Shown piece by piece: positions 1 through 9,941 of a stretch of 64,000 nucleotides of DNA. The stretch spans positions 3,534,001-3,598,000 of the forward strand of contig NZ_CP031967.1 in assembly GCF_003443615.1 (NCBI RefSeq), in the 5' to 3' direction. Positions within the stretch are counted from its first letter, which is position 1, and every line of letters starts with the position of its first letter. The notes beneath the pieces are model-generated. The model saw nothing but the letters and a program-made list of their open reading frames with translations, was not told the origin of the DNA and did no database searches. This DNA is from Alteromonas sp. BL110 (GTDB lineage: Bacteria > Pseudomonadota > Gammaproteobacteria > Enterobacterales > Alteromonadaceae). The position numbers and the translations under genes are program-made.

Positions 1-420
1 TTTAACCGCTTTGATCTTCTCTACCACGTCCATACCTTCAACCACTTTACCGAACGCGCAGTAGCCCCAACCATTTACAGACTTACTAGTGTGGTTAAGG
101 AAGTCGTTGTTGTTCACGTTAATGAAGAATTGTGCGGTAGCTGAGTGTGGGTCTTGAGTACGCGCCATCGCGATGGTACCTACTTCATTCGCAACACCGT
201 TGTCAGCTTCGTTTTCGATAGGCTCTTTAGTATCTTTCTGTTCCATATCAGGCGTAAAACCGCCACCTTGGACCATAAAGTTGTTAATTACACGGTGAAA
301 GATAGTGTTGTCGAAAAAGCCGTCTTCTACGTAAGAAAGGAAGTTAGCTACTGTTTTAGGTGCTTTATCTTCAAAAAGCTCTAAGGTGATGTCACCGAAA
401 TTTGTTTTTAACTTAACCAT
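1..420 (-). CDS. ppiB: Peptidyl-prolyl cis-trans isomerase B (cyclophilin), C-terminus beyond the window
   Basis: Cytosolic cyclophilin that catalyses cis-trans isomerisation of prolyl peptide bonds during folding. The start codon is at 418-420 and about 140 residues are visible (family length about 164), so the last few dozen residues lie off the left edge. Translation from the minus strand begins [20 protein letters not shown]. It shows the cyclophilin signatures FHRVI (active-site Arg), [22 protein letters not shown] and [13 protein letters not shown]. There is no signal peptide, so this is the cytosolic PpiB type and not periplasmic PpiA. It is divergent from cysS across about 180 bp, the same neighbour pair as in E. 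coli. The identification is secure; only the C-terminus cannot be checked. Confidence 0.95.
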   Translation of the reverse strand, partial: MVKLKTNFGDITLELFEDKAPKTVANFLSYVEDGFFDNTIFHRVINNFMVQGGGFTPDMEQKDTKEPIENEADNGVANEVGTIAMARTQDPHSATAQFFINVNNNDFLNHTSKSVNGWGYCAFGKVVEGMDVVEKIKAVK

Positions 421-604
421 TGTGGTTTGTCCTGTGTGTTAGCGTATATGCAAAGTGGGGGCATTTTAGCGCAAAACGAGTCGATAGCGCAAAGAGACGG
501 TTATGGCAAATGGCGGCAATATCGCTGCAAAAGGCTTGTACCATTTAAATCGTGACAGTGCTAAACTTTGCGCCCCAAAATTATGACAAATAGGAAATAT
601 AGAC

Positions 605-1987
605 ATGCTACATCTTTACAATACCCGAACCCGTGAAAAAGCGAAGTTTGTTCCGCTTCAAGAAGGGAAAGTGGGTTTGTATGTGTGTGGTATAACCGTT
701 TATGACCTAAGTCATATGGGGCACGCCCGTACCTACCTAAGTTTCGATGTTTTAGTACGCTACTTGCGTCATCTTGGTTTAGAAGTGAAGTACGTGCGTA
801 ATATTACGGATATCGACGATAAGATTATCGCTCGCGCTAATGAAAATGGTGAAAGTTTTGAAGCGTTAACTGCACGTACTATCGCCATGATGCACGAAGA
901 CTTTGCGGCGATTAACTTACTAGAACCAGATGTTGAGCCAACAGTAAGTGGTCATATGGATGAGATCATTGAAATCATCCAGCGTCTAATGGACAAAGGC
1001 TATGCCTATCAAGCTAAAAGCGGCGATGTACTATTCGACGTAAGCAAGTATGAAGATTACGGTAAGTTAAGCAAACAAGACTTAGATCAGCTTAAAGCTG
1101 GTGCCCGGGTTGAAGTAGCGGCAGGTAAAGACGACCCGCTAGATTTCGTATTGTGGAAAACCACCAAACCTGGTGAGCCAGCATGGCAGTCACCATGGGG
1201 CGAAGGCCGTCCGGGTTGGCATATTGAGTGTTCTGCTATGAACCACAAGCACCTTGGTGCGCACTTTGATATTCATGGCGGAGGTTCAGATTTAACTTTC
1301 CCACACCATGAAAACGAAGTGGCTCAGTCGTGCTGCGCTTATGACACACCTTACGTAAACGTGTGGATGCACGCAGGTATGGTTCAAGTTAATGATGAAA
1401 AGATGTCTAAGTCATTAGGCAACTTCTTCACCTTGCGTGATGTGCTCAAAGAGCACGATTCAGAAACTTTGCGTTTCTTCTTGATGTCGGCCCATTACCG
1501 TAGCCAGTTAAGTTATTCGCAAGACAACATCACTCAAGCAAAAGCAGCGTTAGAGCGCTTGTACACTGCGCTGCGTGGTGTTGTAGTAGATGAGAGTACA
1601 GACCTTAGCTACGGTGGCTATCTAGCGCGTTTCGAAGCAGCTATGAATGATGACTTAAACGTGCCTGAAGCCTTTTCGGTGTTATTCGACGTGGCGCGTG
1701 AGCTTAACCGCCAAAAAGATAACGCTGAAGAAGCGGGCAAACTGGCTGCTGTTCTTAAAGGCCTTGGCGCAATTTTGGGTATGCTTCAAAGTGACCCAGA
1801 CACCTTCTTAAAAGGCGGTGAAGGCAATGACGACGAAGCAGCAGAGATTGAAGCGTTAATTAAACAGCGCAACGATGCTCGTGCAGCGAAAGACTGGGCA
1901 GCCGCAGATGCTGCACGTGATGCATTAAATGCGAAAGGTGTAGTGCTAGAAGATGGCCCAAGCGGCACGACGTGGCGAAAAGCGTAG
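605..1987 (+). CDS. cysS: Cysteinyl-tRNA synthetase
   Basis: Class I aminoacyl-tRNA synthetase charging tRNA-Cys in the cytosol. It has 460 residues, the usual bacterial length. The HIGH signature appears as HMGH at residues 37-40 and the KMSKS loop as KMSKS near residue 267. The zinc ligands that discriminate cysteine are recognisable as Cys28 (YVCGITVYD), a Cys in [10 protein letters not shown] and the His/Glu of FPHHENE. The C-terminal anticodon-binding DALR-type region is present. The ATG at 605 lies a few bases after a weak purine stretch (aggaaatatagac). It is transcribed divergently from ppiB and ends at a bidirectional hairpin shared with the converging TonB receptor gene. Nothing is missing or truncated. 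Confidence 0.97.
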   Translation: MLHLYNTRTREKAKFVPLQEGKVGLYVCGITVYDLSHMGHARTYLSFDVLVRYLRHLGLEVKYVRNITDIDDKIIARANENGESFEALTARTIAMMHEDFAAINLLEPDVEPTVSGHMDEIIEIIQRLMDKGYAYQAKSGDVLFDVSKYEDYGKLSKQDLDQLKAGARVEVAAGKDDPLDFVLWKTTKPGEPAWQSPWGEGRPGWHIECSAMNHKHLGAHFDIHGGGSDLTFPHHENEVAQSCCAYDTPYVNVWMHAGMVQVNDEKMSKSLGNFFTLRDVLKEHDSETLRFFLMSAHYRSQLSYSQDNITQAKAALERLYTALRGVVVDESTDLSYGGYLARFEAAMNDDLNVPEAFSVLFDVARELNRQKDNAEEAGKLAAVLKGLGAILGMLQSDPDTFLKGGEGNDDEAAEIEALIKQRNDARAAKDWAAADAARDALNAKGVVLEDGPSGTTWRKA

Positions 1988-2030
1988 CTAGCCGGAATCG
2001 ACAAGCGTTCGTTGAGAGTTTTATAGATTG

Positions 2031-2057
2031 AAAAAGCCCACGTAACCTGGGCTTTTT
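2031..2057. terminator. Bidirectional rho-independent terminator between cysS and the TonB receptor gene
   Basis: AAAAAGCCCA, a 7-nt loop, then TGGGCTTTTT. The A-tract and T-tract make it work for both converging genes, whose stops lie on either side. Confidence 0.85.
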
Positions 2058-2065
2058 TGTATCGT

Positions 2066-4225
2066 TTAAAAGCGCTTTTCTATACCCACTTCGAAGCGTC
2101 GCTGTGCACCGAACCAGCAGTTGTTGGTATCGTAACAAGAACCCACATATTCTTTGTCGGTCAAGTTACTTACACTACCTGTTAACCTCAGGTCATACTC
2201 TGGCATGTCATAAGTGACAACAGCATCGACTAAGGTGTATGAAGGCACTTGGTCGGTATTGTATTTGTCAGCCTGTGTCTCACCCACGTAGCGTATGCCT
2301 GCGCCTATCATAAAACCATCTAGGCTGTCGTCAAATAGGTAATTAGCCCACACTGAAGCACTTTCTTCGGCTACCCATACCGGCGTATTGCCTACCTCCG
2401 CTGGGTCTAGCTCATTTTCTGTCACTTCCATATCTAAGAAAGTTGCGTTGGCCTGAAGTGAGAGGGCATTAGTGATATTTGTATTTAACTCAAGCTCAAC
2501 CCCTTGCGACTCAACTTCGCCAGTTTGGGTACGCTGAAGAAAATCTGGCGTATTTACTACAACATTTTGTTTAGTGAGAACAAAATAAGCACCTGTAAAC
2601 GTGGTTGCGCCATCGCTCGATTGGAACTTTGTACCTACTTCAACTTGATCGGCTGTGGTCGGCTTGAAGGCCTCACCAGTTAACGAGTCTACACCTGTTA
2701 CAGGTTCAAAAGACTCCGAGTAGTTCGCGTATACGCGCCAACCCGAATCAAAGGTATACATAGTAGCTATGCGGCCTGAGAATTCGTCTTGGTCAATCTC
2801 AGTAGTGTTACCGTACTCGAAACCGTCGTAAACATTTGCAGCCACATCGGTACTTTCAAAGTTATCATAGCGACCGTTTAACAACACAGTGATGTTGTCA
2901 AACTGCATTTCGTTTTGAATATAAAAACCGAGTTGTTCAACATCGATTTCATGATCTTCTTGGTAGAAGTCGAGCGGAAGCGTGTTAATGTCAAAAAGAT
3001 CGTTATCAATATTGACTAGGTTGATTGGCGGCGTATTCGTGCCTAGCGTATCGCGATAGGCTACTGTGGAATCAGAATCTTGATAGTCGACGCCAAATAA
3101 AAGGTTATGGGTTATCTCGCCAGTAACGATTTGCCCTGCGATTTGAGTATCTACCGTTACGCCGTCGGTTTCTTCGTCAGTTAAATATGCAGAGCGGTAT
3201 AAATTGTTTTCAGCGTCTAATGCTGAATGGTAAGTATTGCGTTGAAGCGCTTCTGAATCTGTATATCTGAACTTTTGTAGTATCGACCAGCTATCTGTAA
3301 TCTGGTGATTTAGTTTGTAGCCAAGCATAAGCACTTCGCGGGAAAAACTATTCCAGTTTTCATCTCCTGCATAGGTACTCGCGTCTAACTTTCCAAACTG
3401 GTCGCTGTATAAGGTGCCTTGACCAGGTAGGGGAGTTGAGGGAATCATCTCTGGATCATCTTGATAGTAACCAGATAGCGTAAGTTCTGTATCCCTGCTG
3501 ATATCAACCGTTACAGAAGGCGCTATGGTGTAGCGCTCGGTTTCTGTAGTGTCTTGAAATCCGTCACGCTTTCTTCCCAACATAACAAGCCTGTACCTTG
3601 CATTGTCGGTAAGTGCGCCTGCGGTATCCAAGCCTAGTTCAAATAGACTGTCAGACCCCAACGCTGCTCTAACAAGGGTTTCATCTTCATCTTTGGGGTA
3701 TTTGGCCACTTGGTTAACCATGCCACCCGGCGGGACAAGGCCATACAAAGACGAAGCAGGACCCTTTAATATTTCTAGAGATTCAGTAGCGAACGCATCA
3801 ACTTGAGGATATAGATTCCAACTATTATTAGTGAGCAGTGGCAACCCGTCGTAGAACGTCTGGTATGTTGTAAAACCACGAATAGTAAACTGGTCGAAAA
3901 TAGTAATAGTAGGGCGGCTTTCAGTAGTAACACCAGAAACGTAACGCAGCGCCTTATTCACTGAATCAGCTTGTCGAAGCTGCAGTAAATCTTGATCAAT
4001 AACGCTAATGCTTACAGGCGATTCAATAGGGCGAAGCGATGACTTAGTTGCCGTACTTCTATACGACTGCATGGGGTTTACTTCAATGCGTTCTAATTTT
4101 TCTTCTTCAGTTTGCTGAGCAAGTGCATTCCCTGAAGCAAAAACAGCTAACGCAATAGCTGACAATGAAAAAATAGTCGTTTTTGAAGTACTAGGTTTCG
4201 CTGATGATGGCTTACTAAACGCCAT
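2066..4225 (-). CDS. TonB-dependent siderophore receptor (ferrichrome-receptor-like)
   Basis: Outer-membrane gated channel that imports a ferric siderophore using TonB energy. It has 719 residues. A signal peptide ends at about residue 36 (ASGNALAQQ). A TonB box-like stretch (LERIEVNP) follows, then a plug domain at about residues 60-170 with FTIRGF, LEILKGPASSLYG and PPGGMVNQV typical of FhuA/FoxA-type receptors. The C-terminal beta-barrel ends in RRFEVGIEKRF, with the terminal Phe expected for BAM-assembled proteins. A probable Fur box lies about 60 bp upstream of the start, which fits iron repression. The exact siderophore cannot be read from sequence. No siderophore biosynthesis genes are adjacent, so scavenging of a foreign siderophore is possible. 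Confidence 0.92.
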   Translation of the reverse strand: MAFSKPSSAKPSTSKTTIFSLSAIALAVFASGNALAQQTEEEKLERIEVNPMQSYRSTATKSSLRPIESPVSISVIDQDLLQLRQADSVNKALRYVSGVTTESRPTITIFDQFTIRGFTTYQTFYDGLPLLTNNSWNLYPQVDAFATESLEILKGPASSLYGLVPPGGMVNQVAKYPKDEDETLVRAALGSDSLFELGLDTAGALTDNARYRLVMLGRKRDGFQDTTETERYTIAPSVTVDISRDTELTLSGYYQDDPEMIPSTPLPGQGTLYSDQFGKLDASTYAGDENWNSFSREVLMLGYKLNHQITDSWSILQKFRYTDSEALQRNTYHSALDAENNLYRSAYLTDEETDGVTVDTQIAGQIVTGEITHNLLFGVDYQDSDSTVAYRDTLGTNTPPINLVNIDNDLFDINTLPLDFYQEDHEIDVEQLGFYIQNEMQFDNITVLLNGRYDNFESTDVAANVYDGFEYGNTTEIDQDEFSGRIATMYTFDSGWRVYANYSESFEPVTGVDSLTGEAFKPTTADQVEVGTKFQSSDGATTFTGAYFVLTKQNVVVNTPDFLQRTQTGEVESQGVELELNTNITNALSLQANATFLDMEVTENELDPAEVGNTPVWVAEESASVWANYLFDDSLDGFMIGAGIRYVGETQADKYNTDQVPSYTLVDAVVTYDMPEYDLRLTGSVSNLTDKEYVGSCYDTNNCWFGAQRRFEVGIEKRF

Positions 4226-4286
4226 AGATTCCTTCCTCGAATGATAGATGTTTACATGAAGACTTAGTCTATCACTTGAAAGGAAA

Positions 4287-4301
4287 TGATAATAGTTGTT
4301 A
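4287..4301 (-). promoter_or_regulatory. Probable Fur box upstream of the TonB receptor
   Basis: TGATAATAGTTGTTA matches the 7-1-7 Fur consensus TGATAATnATTATCA at 12 of 14 defined positions or close to it (full left half, weaker right half). It lies 62-76 bp upstream of the receptor start. Iron control is inferred from this site and the gene family. Confidence 0.55.
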
Positions 4302-4338
4302 TTAGCTGTTGCGTTTGTTTGCTGGAAGCGGGCTTCAT

Positions 4339-5382
4339 CTACCGATTTATGTCCGGATTACCCGTTGGCATAGCGCTTTCTTTTTCAGTTAAATGTGATT
4401 TCCAGCGCTGCTGTGCAACGTGGGCTTTCACCAGTTCTAAACATTCGTTTACGACGTTAAGCACTTCTTTATCTAGCGCGTCTGCAGTAGAGGTATAGTC
4501 GTGCATACCCACTGAAATAAAGTGGTCAATGCGCTCTGCATCTAGGTCGCTTAACAGGTTTACTAGCGACGTAGTAACTATATCGGTGACTGACTCTTCT
4601 AATGTATTTTCAATGGTTTTGCCGATAACAGGAAGGTAATGCAGCGACGAGACTTGTGCATTACTTCTCACCGCTTTTCCCACGCTTTTTCGTACGTGCT
4701 CTCGAATCACTTCGCCGTGTTCTTCACTTTGTATAGATTGACCTAAATGATTAATTACGCCAGCCATCCACTGCGTTATAACAGGCCGACGGGGAGCCAA
4801 TACCTGTGCATTAATATCATCTAACAAAGGCGAGCCTGCTGAGATGTCTTTTTGCGCATCGCTCAGCACTTTAACAACAATTCTGTCGCTAAGTTCCTCA
4901 ACGAAAACATCGTAATAGAAGGCAAAAAAGCGAAAGACCGCGGTTTGGTATAAATCGATAATTTTGAATTTGTGCAAGCGATGCAGTATGGAGAGTATTC
5001 TTAAGAAGCGAAATAGACGAGTAGGGCCTGTTGGAATTAAGCCAATAATGTCGTACCAATGCAAAAATGGGAAGAAGTACCAGCGTAAGTGCTCTTTACG
5101 AACAATAGCAACAGCCCACCGAAAACAAAATTCGGTAAAGAATATGGCAATAAAGACTAAATCGACCAACAAAAAGTTGGCGTGAATTGGATTGTAAGCG
5201 GTAAGGAAAGCTGGAAAATATGTACCTAATAGACCGTACACAAAGTCTGTAGCATAGAGGGCATCGAAAATAAGCCATGCTAGATTTACGAATAGTATAC
5301 CTAGCATGACTAAATCTAAAATTAACCAAGGCGTCTCGTGACTATTTCGCAAATTTTCTCGGTTAATTCTTAGCATTTCCAT
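4339..5382 (-). CDS. Membrane protein with a voltage-sensor-like (S1-S4) domain and no pore
   Basis: 347 residues. The first ~155 hold four hydrophobic segments laid out like a voltage-sensor domain: S1 (LDLVMLGILFVNLAWLIFDA), S2 with an acidic residue (FIAIFFTEFCFRW), a short S3 (WYDIIGLIPTG) and an S4-like segment with regularly spaced basic residues (RLFRFLRILSILHRLHKFK). In Ion_trans channels an S5-P-S6 pore would follow. Here the remaining ~190 residues are soluble and mostly helical, with no selectivity filter. It could be an ion-transporter-family relative or a voltage- or membrane-sensing scaffold; the biochemical role is not known to me. It ends 113 bp before the receptor start, on the same strand, and the Fur box separates the two, so they are probably separate units. 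Confidence 0.6.
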   Translation of the reverse strand: MEMLRINRENLRNSHETPWLILDLVMLGILFVNLAWLIFDALYATDFVYGLLGTYFPAFLTAYNPIHANFLLVDLVFIAIFFTEFCFRWAVAIVRKEHLRWYFFPFLHWYDIIGLIPTGPTRLFRFLRILSILHRLHKFKIIDLYQTAVFRFFAFYYDVFVEELSDRIVVKVLSDAQKDISAGSPLLDDINAQVLAPRRPVITQWMAGVINHLGQSIQSEEHGEVIREHVRKSVGKAVRSNAQVSSLHYLPVIGKTIENTLEESVTDIVTTSLVNLLSDLDAERIDHFISVGMHDYTSTADALDKEVLNVVNECLELVKAHVAQQRWKSHLTEKESAMPTGNPDINR

Positions 5383-5455
5383 ATCCTTTTCGTGATTTAA
5401 CGCATGATATGTCCGCTGAAAGCAAAACGCGTTAATGCTATTTTATGTTGGATCA

Positions 5456-7120
5456 CTAGCTCGATGCGTTCAACCTTGTCACGTCCACATACAGTTTGAG
5501 TCTTTGACCAGGTTGCAAATAGCGCTGAGTGTTTAGTGAGTTCCACTTGCCAATGTCACTTACCTTAACATTGAACTTGTTTGCAATCACAGATAACGAA
5601 TCACCGTTTCTTACCGTGTAGGTCAGTTTCTTGGTAACGCCAGTTTGCTCTTTGCCTTTCTGCCAAATAACTAAAGCTTTACCTGGGCGAAGCGTATCAC
5701 CCGGCGCCATACCGTTCCATTTTGCTAACTGCTTAGTAGTTACTTTGTACTTACGCGCAATGTCCCAAAGCGTATCACCGGATTTAACGGTATAACGCAC
5801 TTTTTGCTGAGACGCGCTGCTATTTTGCAAACTGGCTAAACGTTGCTCTTGCGATAAGGTATAGCTGTCTAACTCTTGAAGCGCGACAGGTACCATTATC
5901 GGTTGACCTATTCGGATCATAGAAGAGTCCAGCTCATTTATTCTTTTCAGTACTTTCACGGTGGTATGGTACTGTTTTGCAATCTTACCTAAGCTATCGC
6001 CGGGCTTAACGGTGTGGCGTACCCAGTTAAGACGCTCTTTTTTATCAATCTTAGCAAGAGCTTGCGAAAACGCTGCGGCTTTATCAAGAGGAAGTACTAA
6101 GCGGTGCGGACCGTCTGGGGATGTGGCCCAACGATTGAACCCAGGGTTCAATCCATGAAGCTCTTTCAAAGACATACCGGCAAGTTCAGCTGCAAATGCT
6201 AAGTCCACCTGAGAGCCAATATCCACCACTTCAATGACGGCCACGTTTTCTACTTCAGGCCATGAGTACGCATATTCATCTTTGTGTTTAAGAATATCGG
6301 CAAGGGCCAGTAACTTCGGTACATAAGCACGGGTTTCTTTGGGTAAATTCAAGTTCCAGAAATCGGTGGGTTTTCCCGCACGTTTGTTAGCTTTAATTGC
6401 TCGTTGAACACGGCCTTCACCACTATTATAAGCCGCTAGCGCATGCAGCCAATTACCATCAAACATTTCGTTTAAGTAGGTAAGGTAGTCCAGCGCCCCC
6501 TGCGTTGAGGCAACAACGTCGCGACGCCCGTCGTACCACCAGTTTTGATCCATACCAAATCGCTTTCCAGTGCCGGGGATAAATTGCCACATACCAGCCG
6601 CCCGACCGTGAGAGTAGGCGAAGGGATCAAACGCGCTTTCTACGATGGGTAAGAGTATTAACTCCATCGGCATGTCACGCTTTTCAATTTCTTCTGCAAT
6701 GTAATAAAGAAAGGGCTTAGCACGCTTAACCACGCGAGCCATATATTCTGGATGCTTTAAATACCATTTCCTTTGCGAACTAAGGCGTTTATTGTCAGGT
6801 ATGGGTAAAGCGAAGTTTGCGCTAGCACGCTCCCACACGTCTGTTACAACAGCTTGCGTATGCATGTCAGGTGTAGCGGTAATCTCGGCACTTTCTGCTA
6901 GCGTATCGTCATTTGGATGAACCACTTCGACAACGCCATCTCTTGCTAGCTCACAATCAGAAATGGCTTCTTCGTTGCTATAAATTTCACTGCACGCTTC
7001 TAACAAAGCATTTTCGCTACTCTCTAATTGTGCATTGTCACTATTATTATTTGTTATCTGACAACCTGTTAAACCTATCGCCAACAACAATGGCGATAGA
7101 GAAAAAAACTTCAACTGCAT
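5456..7120 (-). CDS. mltD: Membrane-bound lytic murein transglycosylase D with three LysM repeats
   Basis: Lipoprotein that cleaves peptidoglycan glycan strands to 1,6-anhydro muropeptides. A start at 7118-7120 gives 554 residues and a clean lipoprotein signal (LLLAIGLTGCQ); an AGAGG Shine-Dalgarno stretch precedes it. A GTG further upstream would only add eight residues. The SLT domain (about residues 100-260) carries the catalytic Glu in PIVESAF, followed by AAGMWQFIPGTG and AAYNSGEGRV. Three LysM domains follow at about 375-420, 445-490 and 505-550 (VRHTVKPGDSLGKIAKQY, VRYTVKSGDTLWDIARKY, LTYTVRNGDSLSVIANKF). It is upstream-adjacent to gloB on the same strand, the conserved gammaproteobacterial gloB-mltD order. 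Confidence 0.95.
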   Translation of the reverse strand: MQLKFFSLSPLLLAIGLTGCQITNNNSDNAQLESSENALLEACSEIYSNEEAISDCELARDGVVEVVHPNDDTLAESAEITATPDMHTQAVVTDVWERASANFALPIPDNKRLSSQRKWYLKHPEYMARVVKRAKPFLYYIAEEIEKRDMPMELILLPIVESAFDPFAYSHGRAAGMWQFIPGTGKRFGMDQNWWYDGRRDVVASTQGALDYLTYLNEMFDGNWLHALAAYNSGEGRVQRAIKANKRAGKPTDFWNLNLPKETRAYVPKLLALADILKHKDEYAYSWPEVENVAVIEVVDIGSQVDLAFAAELAGMSLKELHGLNPGFNRWATSPDGPHRLVLPLDKAAAFSQALAKIDKKERLNWVRHTVKPGDSLGKIAKQYHTTVKVLKRINELDSSMIRIGQPIMVPVALQELDSYTLSQEQRLASLQNSSASQQKVRYTVKSGDTLWDIARKYKVTTKQLAKWNGMAPGDTLRPGKALVIWQKGKEQTGVTKKLTYTVRNGDSLSVIANKFNVKVSDIGKWNSLNTQRYLQPGQRLKLYVDVTRLNASS

Positions 7121-7184
7121 ATATGAAGAAACCTCTTGGAGCACTGCAAACCGGCAATGTTACGATAAACGGCTTACTTTTGCA

Positions 7185-7976
7185 TCAAAACTCATCTTTC
7201 CAGCGGCGAACCGCAGCAAACACTGCTACATCATCCGCCAGGTTACTTTCGCAATAGGCTTCGGCAGCAGTTTTCACGGAAAGTTCATGAGCGCGTAAAA
7301 ATGGGTTTATGCTTTTTTGCTCTTTGAGGTTACTCGGTAAAGTAGGTTGATTCTGTTCTCGCTTAGCGTTTACCCAATCTGCGTAGTCGTTCAGTGCGGT
7401 ATTATCAGGCTCAACAGCAAGAGCAAATTCAACGTTAGCCTGCGTGTATTCGTGGGCGCCATACACCTTGGTAGTATCAGGCAATCGCTTTAACTTATTC
7501 AAAGAATGATGCATTTGCTCTGGTGACCCTTCAAATAAACGCCCACAGCCTGCAGAAAACAGTGTGTCGCCGCAAAATAGTATGCCGTGACCAAAAAATG
7601 CAATGTGATCAAGCGTGTGACCTGGGACCTCCATAACTTGCAGAGCCATTTTGAACACGGGAAGTGAAACCGTATCGCCTTGAGCAACAGATTTAGTAAT
7701 GCCTCTTATATGATTGCCTCTTGGCCCTATAACCGGTAAATCCGGTACGGTGGACACTAACTTAGCAATACCACCGGTATGATCTCTGTGATGATGAGTA
7801 ATCAGAACTGCACTAAGCATTAAATTGTTGGCTTTAAGGAAAGCCAACACAGGTTCAGCATCGCCTGGGTCTACGACTATAGCGCTGTTGCCGTTGTGAA
7901 TGCACCAAATGTAATTGTCAGTGAAAGCGGGAATAGGATGAATAGTTACATCTGAAGAAAGCGTTTCTGCCGTCAT
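7185..7976 (-). CDS. gloB: Hydroxyacylglutathione hydrolase (glyoxalase II)
   Basis: Hydrolyses S-D-lactoylglutathione to D-lactate and glutathione, the second step of methylglyoxal detoxification. It has 263 residues, near the usual 250-260. The metallo-beta-lactamase metal motif THHHRDHTGG is intact. Further metal ligands appear in VPGHTLDHIAF, FCGDTLFSAGCGRLFEG and VYGAHEYTQANVEFAL, and the C-terminal HxxDD-family substrate region is present (NPFLRAH). It lies between mltD (same strand) and a divergent methyltransferase gene, as in E. coli gloB/yafS. Confidence 0.95.
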   Translation of the reverse strand: MTAETLSSDVTIHPIPAFTDNYIWCIHNGNSAIVVDPGDAEPVLAFLKANNLMLSAVLITHHHRDHTGGIAKLVSTVPDLPVIGPRGNHIRGITKSVAQGDTVSLPVFKMALQVMEVPGHTLDHIAFFGHGILFCGDTLFSAGCGRLFEGSPEQMHHSLNKLKRLPDTTKVYGAHEYTQANVEFALAVEPDNTALNDYADWVNAKREQNQPTLPSNLKEQKSINPFLRAHELSVKTAAEAYCESNLADDVAVFAAVRRWKDEF

Positions 7977-8060
7977 AAGAGTACCTGCTTGTGTAGGTAG
8001 AATTATGCGTTACTATAGGGGCTTGTGAACAGCAGAGCAACCTAAGAGCGCGCAGTGTTA

Positions 8061-8918
8061 ATGAGATCGGCCTTTAAAGCCAAACCGCCTCGCTACCCTA
8101 CAAGCTGGGATAATTTTCCCGCAGGCGAGCACATCCGCGATGCCGTGAATACTGTGTGTAGCGATTACGCTGAGCGTATATTCGGGTATCATTTTGCCAA
8201 GCTAGGCTCTTTAAGTGCCGAAATTAATCTAAATACTAGCCCAATAAGGCATCATATCAATCAGGTGCCATTTGATAACCAATTTGGCTGCCAGTTAAAC
8301 GCTAACTCCGCCTTTGGCGATACCTCAGACAACAATGTTTCTTCTTCACAGTTTCATGATGAAAGTCGCGAATCGTCAATTAGCAGAGAAAATACGGTCG
8401 TAGGACAGTCGCACTCCTTACCCTTTGCAGAAAACAGTATTGATGGCTTTTTATTGGCTAACGAGCTAGATTTTGCGCAGGATCCCCATGAGATTTTAAG
8501 AGAGGTAGACCGTGTTATTACGCAAAATGGTTACGTCATTATCAGTGGGTTTAACCCTTTAAGCCTTGCCGGTATCGCTAAATTCCTGCCCGTTAAGCGC
8601 GGAAATATTTTGCATGATGCTCGCTTTTTTACGTCATATCGCATCAAAGATTGGCTTCAGTTATTGGGCTTTGAAATTGTTGAACAGCGTCAGATATTGT
8701 TTTCTACGCTATTTTTTCAGCAACGGTGGAAAGGGGCCGCTAAGCTTCAAAATTATTTAGCGTCTTACTTGCCTTGGTGTAGCGCGGTATATGTAATACT
8801 CGCGAAAAAGCGGGTAATTCCTATGACAGCGATAAAACCGAAACGCAATTTAAAACCCAGTTTCTCAGCGGTAGGAGCAAGTGCAAGGACGTCGGCAGCG
8901 AACCGTTCATTGCGTTAA
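8061..8918 (+). CDS. SAM-dependent methyltransferase, YafS-like
   Basis: Class I methyltransferase of the methyltransf_11 type, 285 residues from the ATG at 8061; a GTG two codons upstream (8055) is an equally possible start. The recognisable part is motif IV and after: SLPFAENSIDGFLLANELDF, then DPHEILREVDRVI, YVIISGFNPLSL and a C-terminal LLGFEIVEQRQ. The N-terminal glycine-rich SAM loop is weak, and the 240-330 bp stretch of the gene codes for a Ser/Asn-rich insertion. Position divergent to gloB matches E. coli yafS, whose substrate is unknown. The usual downstream rnhA/dnaQ is absent here; a mscS gene converges instead. Confidence 0.75.
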   Translation: MRSAFKAKPPRYPTSWDNFPAGEHIRDAVNTVCSDYAERIFGYHFAKLGSLSAEINLNTSPIRHHINQVPFDNQFGCQLNANSAFGDTSDNNVSSSQFHDESRESSISRENTVVGQSHSLPFAENSIDGFLLANELDFAQDPHEILREVDRVITQNGYVIISGFNPLSLAGIAKFLPVKRGNILHDARFFTSYRIKDWLQLLGFEIVEQRQILFSTLFFQQRWKGAAKLQNYLASYLPWCSAVYVILAKKRVIPMTAIKPKRNLKPSFSAVGASARTSAANRSLR

Positions 8919-9065
8919 TATAGATTCACGCACATGCAACGCGCTTCGTTATTAGGTGTGTGACGATGATGACAGACGACTAAGTATTCGCAACACTCGC
9001 TATGCTGTTATATTCCTTATCAACAGGCTTTTGAGTTTATAAGCCAAATTGCAAAACGAAAAATA

Positions 9066-9090
9066 GGAGATAGCTTACAAAGCTATCTCC
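9066..9090 (-). terminator. Rho-independent terminator of mscS
   Basis: Perfect 11-bp stem GGAGATAGCTT / AAGCTATCTCC with a 3-nt loop, followed on the minus strand by TATTTTTC. Confidence 0.8.
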
Positions 9091-9101
9091 ATATTGGTAG
9101 G

Positions 9102-9941
9102 TTACTCGTCGTTTGCTTTATAGAGATGAACATCTCGCTGTGGATAAGGGATGCTAATGCCTTCCTCGTCAAAAGCTTTTTTAACTTTTTCCTGCATGTC
9201 CCAATAGTAAGGCCACAAATCATCGGTGCCGACCCAGGGTCTAAACATTAGATCGACTGAGTTATCACCTAATCCCCCAACACAAATTCTAGGTGCTGGA
9301 TCGGTCAATGAGCGTTCGTCCTCTTCAAACAAACGCTGCAAAATTTTCTTAGCTTTGTCGATATCGTCATCGTAGCCAATGCCAAATGTCATGTCGCAGC
9401 GGCGTTTGTCGTATACGCTAACATTAGTTAATGTGGCATTGGATAGATTCCCGTTGGGAATAACCACACGCCTATTGTCAAAGGTGTTAACTACAGTATA
9501 AAGAATTTGTATCTCTGCGACAGACCCCAAATGCCCTTCTGCTTCAATGGTGTCACCCACTTTAAAGGGTTTAAAAATCAGTATTAGCACACCACCAGCA
9601 AAATTAGCCAAACTGCCTTGTAATGCTAAACCAATAGCCAAACCTGCTGCCCCAACCACGGCAATAAATGAGGTGGTTTCAATACCTATCATAGAGGCAA
9701 CGGAAATCAACAACATTACTTTTAAAACGGCACTTATAAGTCCGCATAAGAATTTATTTAAAGTAGGGTCCTTTTTACCTATTCGGTGATCCAATAGGTT
9801 TATAAAACGATTTACTAGCCAAAGACCCACCACCAAAGTAAGAATAGCCAATAGCAATTTGGGGGTATAAGTCATCACCAGTGATATAGCTTTTTCGGTT
9901 AATTCCGATAAATCGATATTAGTCCCGAACAAATCTTCCAT
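9102..9941 (-). CDS. mscS: Small-conductance mechanosensitive channel
   Basis: Inner-membrane tension-gated channel that releases solutes on hypo-osmotic shock. It has 279 residues, close to E. coli MscS (286). Three N-terminal TM helices (about 20-45, 62-85, 90-125) are visible. TM3 carries the Gly/Ala-rich pore packing stretch AAGLAIGLALQGSLANFAGG, followed by the family signature FKPFKVGDTIEAEGHLG and the beta domain (VVIPNGNLSNATLTNVS). The C-terminal alpha/beta vestibule ends near PYPQRDVHLY, standard for MscS. It is monocistronic, with its own terminator. Confidence 0.95.
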   Translation of the reverse strand: MEDLFGTNIDLSELTEKAISLVMTYTPKLLLAILTLVVGLWLVNRFINLLDHRIGKKDPTLNKFLCGLISAVLKVMLLISVASMIGIETTSFIAVVGAAGLAIGLALQGSLANFAGGVLILIFKPFKVGDTIEAEGHLGSVAEIQILYTVVNTFDNRRVVIPNGNLSNATLTNVSVYDKRRCDMTFGIGYDDDIDKAKKILQRLFEEDERSLTDPAPRICVGGLGDNSVDLMFRPWVGTDDLWPYYWDMQEKVKKAFDEEGISIPYPQRDVHLYKANDE

